A stretch of DNA of 64,000 nucleotides from SCTM01 sp965279655 (GTDB taxonomy: Bacteria > Pseudomonadota > Alphaproteobacteria > Rhodospirillales > Rhodospirillaceae), in NCBI GenBank assembly GCA_965279655.1, contig OZ257255.1, forward strand, positions 2,790,001-2,854,000. The letters run 5' to 3'. Position 1 is the first letter of the stretch, and each line of letters starts with the position of its first letter. Below the pieces are notes generated by a model. That model had not been told where the DNA came from, did not search any database, and saw nothing but the letters and a program-made list of their open reading frames with translations. Made by a program: the position numbers and the translations under genes. Shown here in pieces: positions 1 through 8,355 of this stretch.

Positions 1-2
1 TG

Positions 3-155
3 CTGTGCCATTTCTGCGGCCTCGCGCCGATGGAAACCTACTTCGACCTTGCCGATCGGCTGCGCACCGAGGCCGGATTCCCGAAAATGGACCGGACGCA
101 ATTTCGCCCCGTGGTGCTCACCGCGACCCAACACCGCGAAGGCCACGCAGGGTAG
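3..155 (+). CDS. C-terminal end of an unidentified protein (truncated by window edge)
   Basis: An open frame runs from the left edge to TAG at 153-155 and gives about 50 residues, starting LCHFCGLAPMETYF and ending TQHREGHAG. Codon use is GC-rich and like its neighbours, and the next gene starts 12 nt later on the same strand, so this is probably the tail of the upstream gene of the same operon. I do not recognise the family; the visible CHFC is only one cysteine pair and is not enough to call a metal site. Confidence 0.5.
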   Translation: MCHFCGLAPMETYFDLADRLRTEAGFPKMDRTQFRPVVLTATQHREGHAG

Positions 156-167
156 ACTGACCGCACC

Positions 168-1061
168 ATGCCCGCTTTCCTCGCCACCAGCCTCGCGCCC
201 GGACGCGACATTGCGCGCCAGCGCACCGCGGTCGCTTCCTGGCGGGACGCGGGCTTCACCGTGCTGTCGGTGAATGCCCCCGCCGAGGTCCCAGAACTCA
301 CGCGCGATCATCCCGACGTGAAGGTCATTGCCGCAGCGGCCACCGGGGAGAAGGTGGCCGGCAAGCCGGTTCCCTATATCCGCGACCTCATGAGGGCCCT
401 GCGCAGCGCTTGTGCCGACTCCGGCGCGTCACTGTCGGATTGCACCGTCGGCATCATCAACGACGATATCCACCTCCGGATCAGCCCCACGCAAATGCGC
501 GACATGCAGCGCGCCGCGCGAGGCAGCGTGATCCTCGGCGCGCGCGTCGACGTCGCGACCGACGACGACATCGGGCGGTTCAAGGCCACCGGCGAGGAGA
601 CCTATTCCGTCGGCTACGACTACTTCCTCATGTCGGGCGAGGTATTGGATGACTTCGCGGATGGTCCGTTCTGCCTGGGCATGCCGTTCTGGGACTACTG
701 GCTGCCGTTGATGGCCTTGCTGAAAGGCCGGCCGCTGAAGGCACTGACGTCACCCGTCGCGCTGCATGTCGCCCACGAAACGCGGTGGGACGACACCATC
801 TATTTCTACTTCCACGCACTCATCGCCTCCGTCATGGAAGCGAGCACGGCCTCGCGCGGGCGCGGACCGACACCGGAAGCGCGGCAGTTCGATCTCCTGC
901 TCGACATCCTGGGCCACGTCTACGCCGATGTGTTCGAACGCGGCACGCGCGAGGGCGCCGCGCAAGCCGGCGCCGTGGAAGCGCTCGCCGCGTTCTATGA
1001 CCGTTTTCAGGAAGTTGCCGTGCATCACATCAAGGCGAATGCGACGCCCTTCACCGTATGA
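168..1061 (+). CDS. Putative GT-A-like glycosyltransferase / conserved hypothetical
   Basis: A 297-residue soluble protein without signal peptide or membrane segment. It has an acidic NDDIH cluster near residue 103 that could be a DxD-like metal/nucleotide-sugar site, followed by a block with DYFLMSGEVLDD and PFWDYWLPL. This layout is reminiscent of family-2-like GT-A enzymes, but no family is certain. The stop overlaps the start of the next gene (ATGA at 1058-1061), so it is translationally coupled to a TPR-GT41 protein, which places it in glycan or glycoprotein synthesis. Start ATG 168 has only a weak ribosome-binding site. The function is inferred mainly from context. Confidence 0.6.
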   Translation: MPAFLATSLAPGRDIARQRTAVASWRDAGFTVLSVNAPAEVPELTRDHPDVKVIAAAATGEKVAGKPVPYIRDLMRALRSACADSGASLSDCTVGIINDDIHLRISPTQMRDMQRAARGSVILGARVDVATDDDIGRFKATGEETYSVGYDYFLMSGEVLDDFADGPFCLGMPFWDYWLPLMALLKGRPLKALTSPVALHVAHETRWDDTIYFYFHALIASVMEASTASRGRGPTPEARQFDLLLDILGHVYADVFERGTREGAAQAGAVEALAAFYDRFQEVAVHHIKANATPFTV

Positions 1062-3031
1062 GCGATAGCGCCGCCCTCACCCGTCGCGCCCGCGAGGCCC
1101 ACAGCAAAGGTGACCTCGCCACCGCGGCGGAAGACTACCAACAGGCCATCGCGCTCGATCCGCGCAACATCGAAGCCCTGCACCTTCTCGGCGTGCTCGC
1201 CCATCAAGTCGGCGACAATGAGAGCGCGGAGCAGCTCATCGAGCGCGCGATTGCGATCGATCCGCGCTTCGTCGATGCGCTGAGCAATCTCGGCACCGTG
1301 TTCCAGGCGCAGGGCAAGAATGACCAGGCCGCGGACGTCTTGTGGCGGGCCGCGACGCTGGCGCCGCAGTCGCCGGCGATCCAGTTCAATCTCGGCAATG
1401 CGCTCTCCGCCACACAAGATTTCACGGGTGCGTTGCGGGCCTACGACGCCGCCATCACGTTGCAGCCGCAAGCGCCGGCGGCCCACTCAAATCGCGGCAT
1501 CGTGCTGCGGGACTTGGAGGAGGTCGAAGGCGCGATGGCGGCATTCGCCACGGCCGTCGCGCAGGATCCCGAGTTCGTCGAAGCCCGCTATAACCTCGCC
1601 AACTGCTATCGCGATCTCGGCAGCTTGTCGGACGCCGAGGCCGAGTTGCGCGAAGTTCTGCGACGGCGCGAGGCCTACGCCAAAGCGCATAATGCGCTCG
1701 GCAATGTCCTCAGCGACCAAGGCCGCGCGCTGGAAGCAACGAGCGCATTCGAGGCCGCGGTAAAGGCCGACCCCGACAACATGGCCGCAGCCAGCAATTG
1801 GCTGAGCGCGCTTCAGTACATGCCGAGCATCAACGAGACGCACCTGGCCGCCGCGCATCGGGATTGGCATACGCTGCACACGGCCGGGACGCCGCCGCGC
1901 ACGACACATGCGAATTCCCGCGATCCGGAACGGCCCTTGGTGGTGGGGTTCGTCTCGCCCGACCTTGGCCGCCACCCCGCCGGGATCATGTCGGTGCGGA
2001 TGTTCGAGAACCTGGACCGTTCCCAGGTGCGCCCGGTCGTGTTCAGCACGCGTCCGCAAGCGCGTGAAGACGACATCAGCGCGCGCATCCGGGCCGTGAC
2101 CGACTGGCGCCGCGTCGACGGCTGGGACGACGACCGGCTGTCCGCGTCGATCACGGCGGCGGAAGTGGATATCCTGTTCGATCTGTCCGGTCACACCGCG
2201 GGGCATCGCCTGCGGGTGTTCGCGCGCAAACCGGCACCGATTCAGATCAGCTGGTTCGGCTATGTCGGCACGACCGGCTTGCCCACCATGGACTACATCC
2301 TCGCCGATCCCATCGAAGCGCCGGCGGGGACGGACGCGAATTACGTCGAGCGCATCCTGCGTCTGCCCGGATGCTATGCGTGCTTCGATCCGCCCGCCGC
2401 CGCGCCCGCCGTTGGCCCATTGCCCGCCCTGCGCAACGGGCACGTCACCTTCGGCTGCCTGAACAATCCGGCAAAGCTGAACGACGCCGTCGTCGCATCC
2501 TTCGCCTACATCATGAAAGGCGTCCCCGACAGCCGCCTGGTGTTGAAATTCCGGGGGCTCGACGACGCCGGGGTGCAGGCGCGCCTGCGCGCGGCCTTTG
2601 GCGCCCATGACATCGCACCGACGCGGCTCGAGATCTCCGGCGCAGCGCCGCCGGCGGAATTCCTCGACGCCTACAACAAGATCGATATCGCGCTCGACCC
2701 GTTTCCTTACGGCGGCGGGCTGACGACCTGCGAAGCCTTGTGGATGGGTTGTCCTGTCGTGACCGCGCCCGGCGAGACCTTCGCCGGACGACACGCAGCG
2801 ACGTATTTGATCAATGCAGGTTTGGGCGCTTGGGTCGCCGAGGATCGCGCGTCCGCGGAAAATATGGCGATTGAACAGGCCGCCGACATCGAAGCCTTGA
2901 GCCATAAGCGCAGTGGTTTGCGGGCGCAATTCGCGGCGTCGCGGGTGTGCGATGGCGTCGCCTTCGCGCGCGATTTCACCGCCGCGCTCCGCGTCGCGTG
3001 GCGAACCTACTGCGCTAGCAAAGCGGCGTGA
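1058..3031 (+). CDS. TPR + O-GlcNAc-transferase-like (GT41) protein glycosyltransferase
   Basis: 657 residues. The N-terminal part (about 1-260) is a row of TPR repeats with typical A..Y..A...DP and LG..L...G motifs; these bind protein acceptors. The C-terminal half is a GT41/SPINDLY-type catalytic region: VSPDLGRHPAG (near 300), APIQISWFGYVGTTG (near 400), GCLNNPAKLND carrying the lysine that aligns with the UDP-contact lysine of human OGT, and DPFPYGGGLTTCEALWMG (near 550). Enzymes of this build transfer sugars to Ser/Thr of cytoplasmic proteins; in Caulobacter, FlmG (TPR + GT) glycosylates flagellin. It is coupled to the preceding gene by ATGA. Its 3' end overlaps the convergent GT4 gene by 17 bp. 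The acceptor is unknown. Confidence 0.88.
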   Translation: MSDSAALTRRAREAHSKGDLATAAEDYQQAIALDPRNIEALHLLGVLAHQVGDNESAEQLIERAIAIDPRFVDALSNLGTVFQAQGKNDQAADVLWRAATLAPQSPAIQFNLGNALSATQDFTGALRAYDAAITLQPQAPAAHSNRGIVLRDLEEVEGAMAAFATAVAQDPEFVEARYNLANCYRDLGSLSDAEAELREVLRRREAYAKAHNALGNVLSDQGRALEATSAFEAAVKADPDNMAAASNWLSALQYMPSINETHLAAAHRDWHTLHTAGTPPRTTHANSRDPERPLVVGFVSPDLGRHPAGIMSVRMFENLDRSQVRPVVFSTRPQAREDDISARIRAVTDWRRVDGWDDDRLSASITAAEVDILFDLSGHTAGHRLRVFARKPAPIQISWFGYVGTTGLPTMDYILADPIEAPAGTDANYVERILRLPGCYACFDPPAAAPAVGPLPALRNGHVTFGCLNNPAKLNDAVVASFAYIMKGVPDSRLVLKFRGLDDAGVQARLRAAFGAHDIAPTRLEISGAAPPAEFLDAYNKIDIALDPFPYGGGLTTCEALWMGCPVVTAPGETFAGRHAATYLINAGLGAWVAEDRASAENMAIEQAADIEALSHKRSGLRAQFAASRVCDGVAFARDFTAALRVAWRTYCASKAA

Positions 3032-4187
3032 TCGTCGCGACCAGCCGGTCGACCTGGCTCGACCAATCCCACGACTTCATGAACGCGGCGCCGGCGTCGC
3101 CACGGGCGCGCGCATCGGCACGGTCGTCGTAGGCCTTCTCCATGTGCATCACCAACTCGTCGATGGAGGACTCGCCCCAGCCGTCCAGATCGGGGCGGTT
3201 GGTGACGGCGCCCATGGGGATCTGGAGTTCCAGCGGATAGCAGTTGCCCTCCTGGATCAGATCCAGGTGACCCGTGTTGCGCGAGAGCACGACCGGCACG
3301 CCGCAGCCCATGCATTCCATCGCAACGAGATTGGTGCCGCCCTCGCAGCGGTTGGGGAACACCGCCAGATCGAGTTCGCGCAGCAGCGGCGGTGTCGCGG
3401 CATTGGCGAGCATGCCCGGATCGAAGTGCGCTTCGTCAGGGATGCCGTTCGCGCGCAGCCAGTTCTTGACGTCGAGTTGGCCCTCCGGTGTTAGTCCCGG
3501 CGCCGCCGTGGTGTAGGGCGACTTGCTCAAGCCCGCCGCCGCCAGTTCCGGCCATGGGCTATGCCACGCGGTCACCAGCAGCGCGTCCGGGTGACGTTCG
3601 TAGAACCGCTTGAAGGCGGCCACCACCAGGTCCTGGCCCTTGCGGTATTCGAGCTTGCCGCCGGTGAAGATCGCGAAGCGGTCCTTGAAGAAGCCGTTCC
3701 GCGGGCCCGGGTGGAACAAGGTGGGATCGATCCCTTGCGGGCAATAGGCCACGCGATCGAAGCCATGCCGGCGCAGAATCTCCGAGTTCCAGGACGATCC
3801 GGTGATGATCAGGGGGAAGCGTTCCGCCGCCGTCAGGTTGATTTTCGGGATCACCGCGGATTCAAAGAATACCACGCCGAAATCCGGCTTTCCCTTGATC
3901 CGGGAGTATTCCGGAATGTGGTCGAGCATGTCGCTGAGGGCGTGGAGGATCGGGAAATCGAACACCCCGGACCCCGTCTTGGCCTCCGGGCCGTAGGTCG
4001 TCTGAAAGCGCGTCAGGTGTGGGACCAGGATGTCGGCCTGTTCCTTGGTCAGGGACGGCCGCTTGCTCATGAACAGAAAGGCCGGCTCGATCCCCTTCTG
4101 GGCCAGCTGGAGGGACAGGTTGGTCCCATAGGTGCCCCAGCCGCTAGGAACGCCCACGTGCCAGCCGATACCGAGTGTTTTGATCAT
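3015..4187 (-). CDS. Glycosyltransferase family 4 (GT-B retaining)
   Basis: 390 residues, soluble GT-B fold. The N-terminal GWHVGVPSGWGTYG glycine-rich acceptor-side loop is at residues 8-21. The central FTGGKLEYRKGQDL is the usual GT4 start of the nucleotide-sugar domain. FPNRCEGGTNLVAMECMGCG contains the E-x7-E motif that holds the donor sugar. It is a clear paralogue of the enzyme at 23131-24318, with the same order of motifs and the same tail. It is transcribed toward the TPR-GT41 gene and ends inside its last codons. Likely substrate: surface glycan or glycoprotein sugar chain; the specific sugar cannot be read. Confidence 0.88.
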   Translation of the reverse strand: MIKTLGIGWHVGVPSGWGTYGTNLSLQLAQKGIEPAFLFMSKRPSLTKEQADILVPHLTRFQTTYGPEAKTGSGVFDFPILHALSDMLDHIPEYSRIKGKPDFGVVFFESAVIPKINLTAAERFPLIITGSSWNSEILRRHGFDRVAYCPQGIDPTLFHPGPRNGFFKDRFAIFTGGKLEYRKGQDLVVAAFKRFYERHPDALLVTAWHSPWPELAAAGLSKSPYTTAAPGLTPEGQLDVKNWLRANGIPDEAHFDPGMLANAATPPLLRELDLAVFPNRCEGGTNLVAMECMGCGVPVVLSRNTGHLDLIQEGNCYPLELQIPMGAVTNRPDLDGWGESSIDELVMHMEKAYDDRADARARGDAGAAFMKSWDWSSQVDRLVATITPLC

Positions 4188-4321
4188 TGCGACCGCGTTT
4201 TAACGCTACTGCAGAAAAAAGCTGCTTAAAATGTTATTTACCAATGGGCCGTACCTGTGGCGAGACTGGTGTGGCACGGGTTGGCCACGGCCGAGCCGAA
4301 TCTCGCGGGGAAGGACACGTC

Positions 4322-4606
4322 ATGTCGGATTTCATGTTGATCCAGGTCCAGGGGCTTTTGACCCGGGTAGGCGACGACCTCGAGAAGATGGGCCGCCAGC
4401 ATAACGCGCAGATGGACACCGTCCTCGGCGCCATCGATGATCTGGCCGCCAACCTGTTCGCGACCCAGGCTATCCTGTGCATGATGCTCAAAGACAAGCC
4501 GGTCGATGCCGCCGCCGCGAAGGCGTGGATCACCAAGCAGTCCGGCGGTGCGTCGAACACACCCAAGGCCATCGAACTGGTCGATTTGTTGCTGAATTCA
4601 AAGTAA
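4322..4606 (+). CDS. Small conserved hypothetical protein, helical
   Basis: 94 residues starting MSDFMLIQVQGLL; a strong GGGGAAGGA ribosome-binding site lies just upstream of ATG 4322, so I prefer this start over the longer open frame beginning at 4187. The protein is predicted helical (heptad-like LLTRVGDDLEKMGRQHNAQM), with no signal peptide or cysteine cluster. It stands alone between a divergent GT4 gene and waaA. Function unknown. Confidence 0.65.
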   Translation: MSDFMLIQVQGLLTRVGDDLEKMGRQHNAQMDTVLGAIDDLAANLFATQAILCMMLKDKPVDAAAAKAWITKQSGGASNTPKAIELVDLLLNSK

Positions 4607-4652
4607 CCGCGCGCGGCCGCGAAGCCGCGTATCGTCGCGCGCGTTCGGTTCC

Positions 4653-5948
4653 ATGACGCGCCCCCCCACCCGCCCCTTGACGCTTCGCCTTTACGGCGCG
4701 GCAACCCGCGCCCTCACCACGGCCGTACCGGCGTGGCTGGAGCGGCGCGTTCGTCGCGGCAAGGAAGACCCGCGCCGTCTTCCGGAACGCACCGGCCTTG
4801 CCGCCACACCGCGACCGGCGGGCCGCGTGGTGTGGTGCCATGCCGCCAGCGTGGGTGAATCCCTGGCCCTCCTCAGCCTGATCGGAGCGCTGCGCGCCCG
4901 CGGTCTCGCGGTGGTCCTGACCACCGGCACGCTGACGTCCGCCGCCCTCATGGCGGAACGCCTGCCCGCCGGCGCGATCCATCAGTTCGTTCCGCTGGAC
5001 CATGCGGCGTGGGCACAGCGTTTCCTGGACCACTGGCGGCCCGAGTTGGTGCTGTGGAGTGAATCCGAGCTGTGGCCGAACATCCTGGGCGTCATCGCCG
5101 CGCGCGCAATCCCTGCTTTCCTGGTGAATGCGCGCATTTCGGATAAAGCGTTCCGCGGCTGGTCCCGATGGCCGCGCACGGCCCGCGCCGTCCTGTCGGC
5201 CTTCAAGACCGTGATCGCCCAAAGCTCCGAGGACGCGCGGCGGTTTGCGTTGCTGGGGGCCGAACACGTCGTAGCCTCGGGCAACCTGAAGCTCGCATCC
5301 GAACCGCTGCCCAATGACGTCGAAGCCACGTCGGCTCTGAGAAGCGAGATCGGGACGCGGCCGGCGTGGCTGGCGGCGAGCATCCATCCCGGCGAAGACG
5401 CGGTGGTGGCGCAAGTTCATCAGGCCCTCATCGCGACGCATCCGGGCCTGTTGAGTCTGGTCGCGCCGCGACACCCGGAGAAAGCCGACGCCATGGCGGA
5501 GACCTTCGCCGCCGCGGGCCTCGCGGTCGCCCGGCGCGGCGCGCGCCAAGCCATCACGCCCACGACGCACATCTATCTTGCCGACACGCTCGGCGAACTC
5601 GGCGTGCTCTATCGCGCCTGCGATCTCGTGGTCATGGGCAAGTCCTTTGCCGTCGGCGGCGGTCAGAACCCGGCGGAACCGGCGAAACTGGGCTGCGCGG
5701 TGATCTGCGGGCCGTATATGAGCAATTTCCGCGAGCTGACGGCGGACTTGAGCGCGGCCGGGGCGGTGAGCGCCGTGGCGAATGCAACCCAACTCGCCGA
5801 ACGGCTCTCCGCGCTGCTCGCCGATCCGGCGGCGCGGCGTGCGCAGGGCGAAAACGGCGCCCGTTTCATGGCGGCCGGTGCCGCGGCCCTGGCGGAGACG
5901 CTGGCGATCCTGGAACCCACGCTCGCAAATCCGTTAGATTGCCGGTGA
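4653..5948 (+). CDS. waaA: 3-deoxy-D-manno-octulosonic acid (Kdo) transferase
   Basis: 431 residues. It transfers Kdo from CMP-Kdo to lipid A precursor at the cytoplasmic face of the inner membrane, the first core step of LPS synthesis. Hallmarks of the GT30 family are visible: the CHAASVGE loop near residue 67, SESELWPN near 145, the GGGQNPAEPAKLG donor motif near 335 and GPYMSNF near 355. The N-terminal stretch before residue 30 is basic and partly amphipathic, as in other WaaA. The usual RxxGxE-type region after RLPERTG fits. The stop overlaps the next start (TGATG at 5946-5950), coupling it to the GT41-like gene. Confidence 0.93.
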   Translation: MTRPPTRPLTLRLYGAATRALTTAVPAWLERRVRRGKEDPRRLPERTGLAATPRPAGRVVWCHAASVGESLALLSLIGALRARGLAVVLTTGTLTSAALMAERLPAGAIHQFVPLDHAAWAQRFLDHWRPELVLWSESELWPNILGVIAARAIPAFLVNARISDKAFRGWSRWPRTARAVLSAFKTVIAQSSEDARRFALLGAEHVVASGNLKLASEPLPNDVEATSALRSEIGTRPAWLAASIHPGEDAVVAQVHQALIATHPGLLSLVAPRHPEKADAMAETFAAAGLAVARRGARQAITPTTHIYLADTLGELGVLYRACDLVVMGKSFAVGGGQNPAEPAKLGCAVICGPYMSNFRELTADLSAAGAVSAVANATQLAERLSALLADPAARRAQGENGARFMAAGAAALAETLAILEPTLANPLDCR

Positions 5949-7699
5949 TGGACGAAACCTCCGAAGCCCGCTTACGCGATCTCAGGCTCAACCTGGCGGA
6001 AATATGCCTGGAAGGCCGGGTCGAGCGCATCGCCCAGCTGTGCCGCAATCCGGCCGGCGACGCGCTGATGACCATGATCAATTCCGGCGTGCGCCACTTG
6101 GCCATGACCAAGAACGATCAGGCGGTGGCGGAACGCTGTCACCGCATCCTGAGCGTGGAACATGACGTGGGCCGGAAGGTCTGCGCCTATCTCGCGCTCA
6201 ACCTGTTCACCTTCCCGCACACCATCGACAGATCGTTCGACATCGTGGATGTGCCCACGCCGCTGATCGCCACCGTGGTGAAGACGCAGCTGGCCGTGCC
6301 GATGTTCTTCATCCGTGATGGGGCGCGGCGGCGCGCGCTCGCGCATGTGGAAGCGACGGTGCAGGAGATCCACAAGGCCGCGACGGTGATCGACGAACGG
6401 GATTTCCGCGAGGAGATCCTCACCGGATTCATGGACGGCTATAGCGCCATGTCGATCTACGCCGAGGACGTGCCGCTGAAGAACCTGGCGACGAAGCGCG
6501 CCGGCTTGATCCGCCTCTACATCGATACCTTCGGCCTGGCGCGCGACGTCGTGCCGCAACGGCGCGACCACGGCATCATCCGGCTGGGCGTGTTGTGCCC
6601 CGGCGCCTTCAGCGAGACGGCGGCCTTGCGCGGGCACCTCAAGGGGATCGACCGCAAGGCGTTCCAGGTGACCGCGTTTGTGCCTGACGAGGCCGAGGCG
6701 TCCGTCAGCGCCGGCTTCGAGGATCTGGCGGACGACTTCGTGGCATTGCCGGTCGCGGATATCCCGCGGGCGGCGCAGATCATCGTGGCGCAGGAACTCG
6801 ACATCCTGATGGCGGGCGCGAACCTGACCAATGTGTGCCGGTTCCCGTGGACGCTGTTGATGGCGCAGCGGCTCGCGCCGCTGCAGGCTGTGATGCACTC
6901 GAGCAATATCACCACCGGCTTCGCGACCGTGGACGTGTACCTGAACGGCGTGCTGAACGAACCGGAAGACGCCCAGAGCGACTACACCGAGGAACTGCTG
7001 CTGTTCTCGGGCTCGTCCAACCACTATGTGCTGGCCGGCCCGAAGGTGACGCCCACCGCGATCACGCGCGAGCAGATCGGCGTGCCTGATGCGGCGGTGC
7101 TCGCGGTGTCGGGCGCGAACTTCTTCAAGATCGGACCGGACCTGATCGACGCCTGGGCGAAGATTCTCGCGGGCGCGCCGGCGGCGCATCTGATGCTCTA
7201 TCCGTTCAATCCCAATTGGACCACGCACTATCCGCACAAGGACGGCTTCCTGCGCTTCGTGCAGGAGCGATTCGCCGTGCACGAGGTGAGCGTGGATCGG
7301 CTACATGTGCTGGAGGCGCAGCCGAGCCGCGCGCCGATCCTGGGCGTGCTGGCCCTCGCCGATCTCTACCTCGACAGTTTTCCCTATTCGGGCGCGGTGT
7401 CGCTGATCGATCCGCTGACCGTGGGCTGCCCGCCGATCGTGCGCGAGGGCAATACCGCGCGCTGCCGGCAGAGTTCCGGATTGTTGCGGGACCTGGGCCT
7501 GGACGTGATGGTGACGCGCACCACGGATCACTACATCACCCTCGCCACCCGCCTGCTGAAAGACGACACCCTGCGCCGCGAGATGCGCGAAGCGGTGACC
7601 GACGTGATGCGCCAGTTCGGCGCGGCCATCGACGAAGGCATCGGCGATGTGGTGGGCGATGCCCTCAAGGCGGCCCTGAAACGGAAAACGGGGCGCTGA
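5948..7699 (+). CDS. Divergent GT41-like glycosyltransferase without TPRs
   Basis: 583 residues when started at ATG 5948, which overlaps the waaA stop. The long upstream open frame (from 5366) is an out-of-frame shadow of waaA and is rejected. The N-terminal 200 residues are helical but lack clear TPR consensus. The C-terminal half has the GT41 layout: LGVLCPGAFSETAALRGHL, then AVSGANFFKIGP with the UDP-contact lysine position kept, then LADLYLDSFPYSGAVSLIDPLTVG matching the DTxPYxG..T...AL..G motif. The histidine normally seen in the first motif (DxxxHP) is not present, so donor use or activity may differ. Probably part of the glycosylation island. Confidence 0.75.
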   Translation: MDETSEARLRDLRLNLAEICLEGRVERIAQLCRNPAGDALMTMINSGVRHLAMTKNDQAVAERCHRILSVEHDVGRKVCAYLALNLFTFPHTIDRSFDIVDVPTPLIATVVKTQLAVPMFFIRDGARRRALAHVEATVQEIHKAATVIDERDFREEILTGFMDGYSAMSIYAEDVPLKNLATKRAGLIRLYIDTFGLARDVVPQRRDHGIIRLGVLCPGAFSETAALRGHLKGIDRKAFQVTAFVPDEAEASVSAGFEDLADDFVALPVADIPRAAQIIVAQELDILMAGANLTNVCRFPWTLLMAQRLAPLQAVMHSSNITTGFATVDVYLNGVLNEPEDAQSDYTEELLLFSGSSNHYVLAGPKVTPTAITREQIGVPDAAVLAVSGANFFKIGPDLIDAWAKILAGAPAAHLMLYPFNPNWTTHYPHKDGFLRFVQERFAVHEVSVDRLHVLEAQPSRAPILGVLALADLYLDSFPYSGAVSLIDPLTVGCPPIVREGNTARCRQSSGLLRDLGLDVMVTRTTDHYITLATRLLKDDTLRREMREAVTDVMRQFGAAIDEGIGDVVGDALKAALKRKTGR

Positions 7700-7710
7700 A
7701 ATTTGGCGCG

Positions 7711-8355
7711 CTAGCGCTGGTGCACCATGAGGGCGTCTTCCAGCCGCGCGATGTGATCGCCGCGCACCGCGTGGCTCACGCGCAAATCGGCGATGCGCCG
7801 CTCTTCACCGACATAGAGCCGCGCGACCGTAAGCAGCGTGCGGATCAGCTCGGCATCCTTGGTGGCGATGAGATTGAGATGCTTCCAATCCGGCGCGCCG
7901 AAGGCCGACAGCCGCTCGATGCGCGAAAGGCTTCTGAGGGCATACGTGTTGTCGGCCCGCCAATGGCAGCCGATGAGATCGTATCCCTCGGCCGCAAGCG
8001 CGCGGACAGCGGCCTCGCCGACCAGCGCGTTGTCGCCGTGAAAAGCGCCGTTGAGTTTGATGATACGCGGCTGCCAACGACCCAGCGATGCCGCGGATCT
8101 TGTCCATGTCGGTGCCTCCAGCGAGACAAGGTCGGCGCTGCGTGCCTGATCTTCCGATGCTTGCGTGGCCGGCACCGCCGCGAGATCGACCCCCGCCGCA
8201 CTCTCGAAGCCCGGGCCGGCGGACACCTGCCAGCCGCCGGTGGCGTACTGCTGCATCTGCGGCAGGGACATCGCCGAGAGGAACACGGCATGGCGCGCCG
8301 CGGCCGTGGGCCGGGCGAGTTCGTCGGCGAACAGAAGGGCGATGTCGTCGCTCAC
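7711..8355 (-). CDS. Conserved hypothetical protein coupled to TPR-GT9
   Basis: 214 residues with GTG start at 8355, overlapping the stop of the upstream TPR-GT9 gene by four bases (GTGA); the longer frame from 8529 is a shadow of that gene. I do not recognise a family. The protein is soluble and alpha/beta-like; the central part contains KLNGAFHGDNALVGEAAVRALAAEG and YDLIGCHWRADNTYALRSL, and the C-terminal third is helical. Tight coupling suggests it acts with the upstream glycosyltransferase, for instance as an accessory or modifying enzyme, but this is inference. Confidence 0.6.
   Translation of the reverse strand: MSDDIALLFADELARPTAAARHAVFLSAMSLPQMQQYATGGWQVSAGPGFESAAGVDLAAVPATQASEDQARSADLVSLEAPTWTRSAASLGRWQPRIIKLNGAFHGDNALVGEAAVRALAAEGYDLIGCHWRADNTYALRSLSRIERLSAFGAPDWKHLNLIATKDAELIRTLLTVARLYVGEERRIADLRVSHAVRGDHIARLEDALMVHQR

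Noticed and set aside
4272..4286. TGGCAC...GGCC resembling a sigma-54 promoter before the small gene at 4322
   Set aside because: The GG-to-GC spacing is nine instead of ten bases and the TTGC box is missing.
5366..5947. Upstream 194-codon extension of the GT41-like gene
   Set aside because: It overlaps waaA out of frame, is Arg/Gly-rich and shadow-like; the ATG at 5948 overlapping the waaA stop is the natural start.
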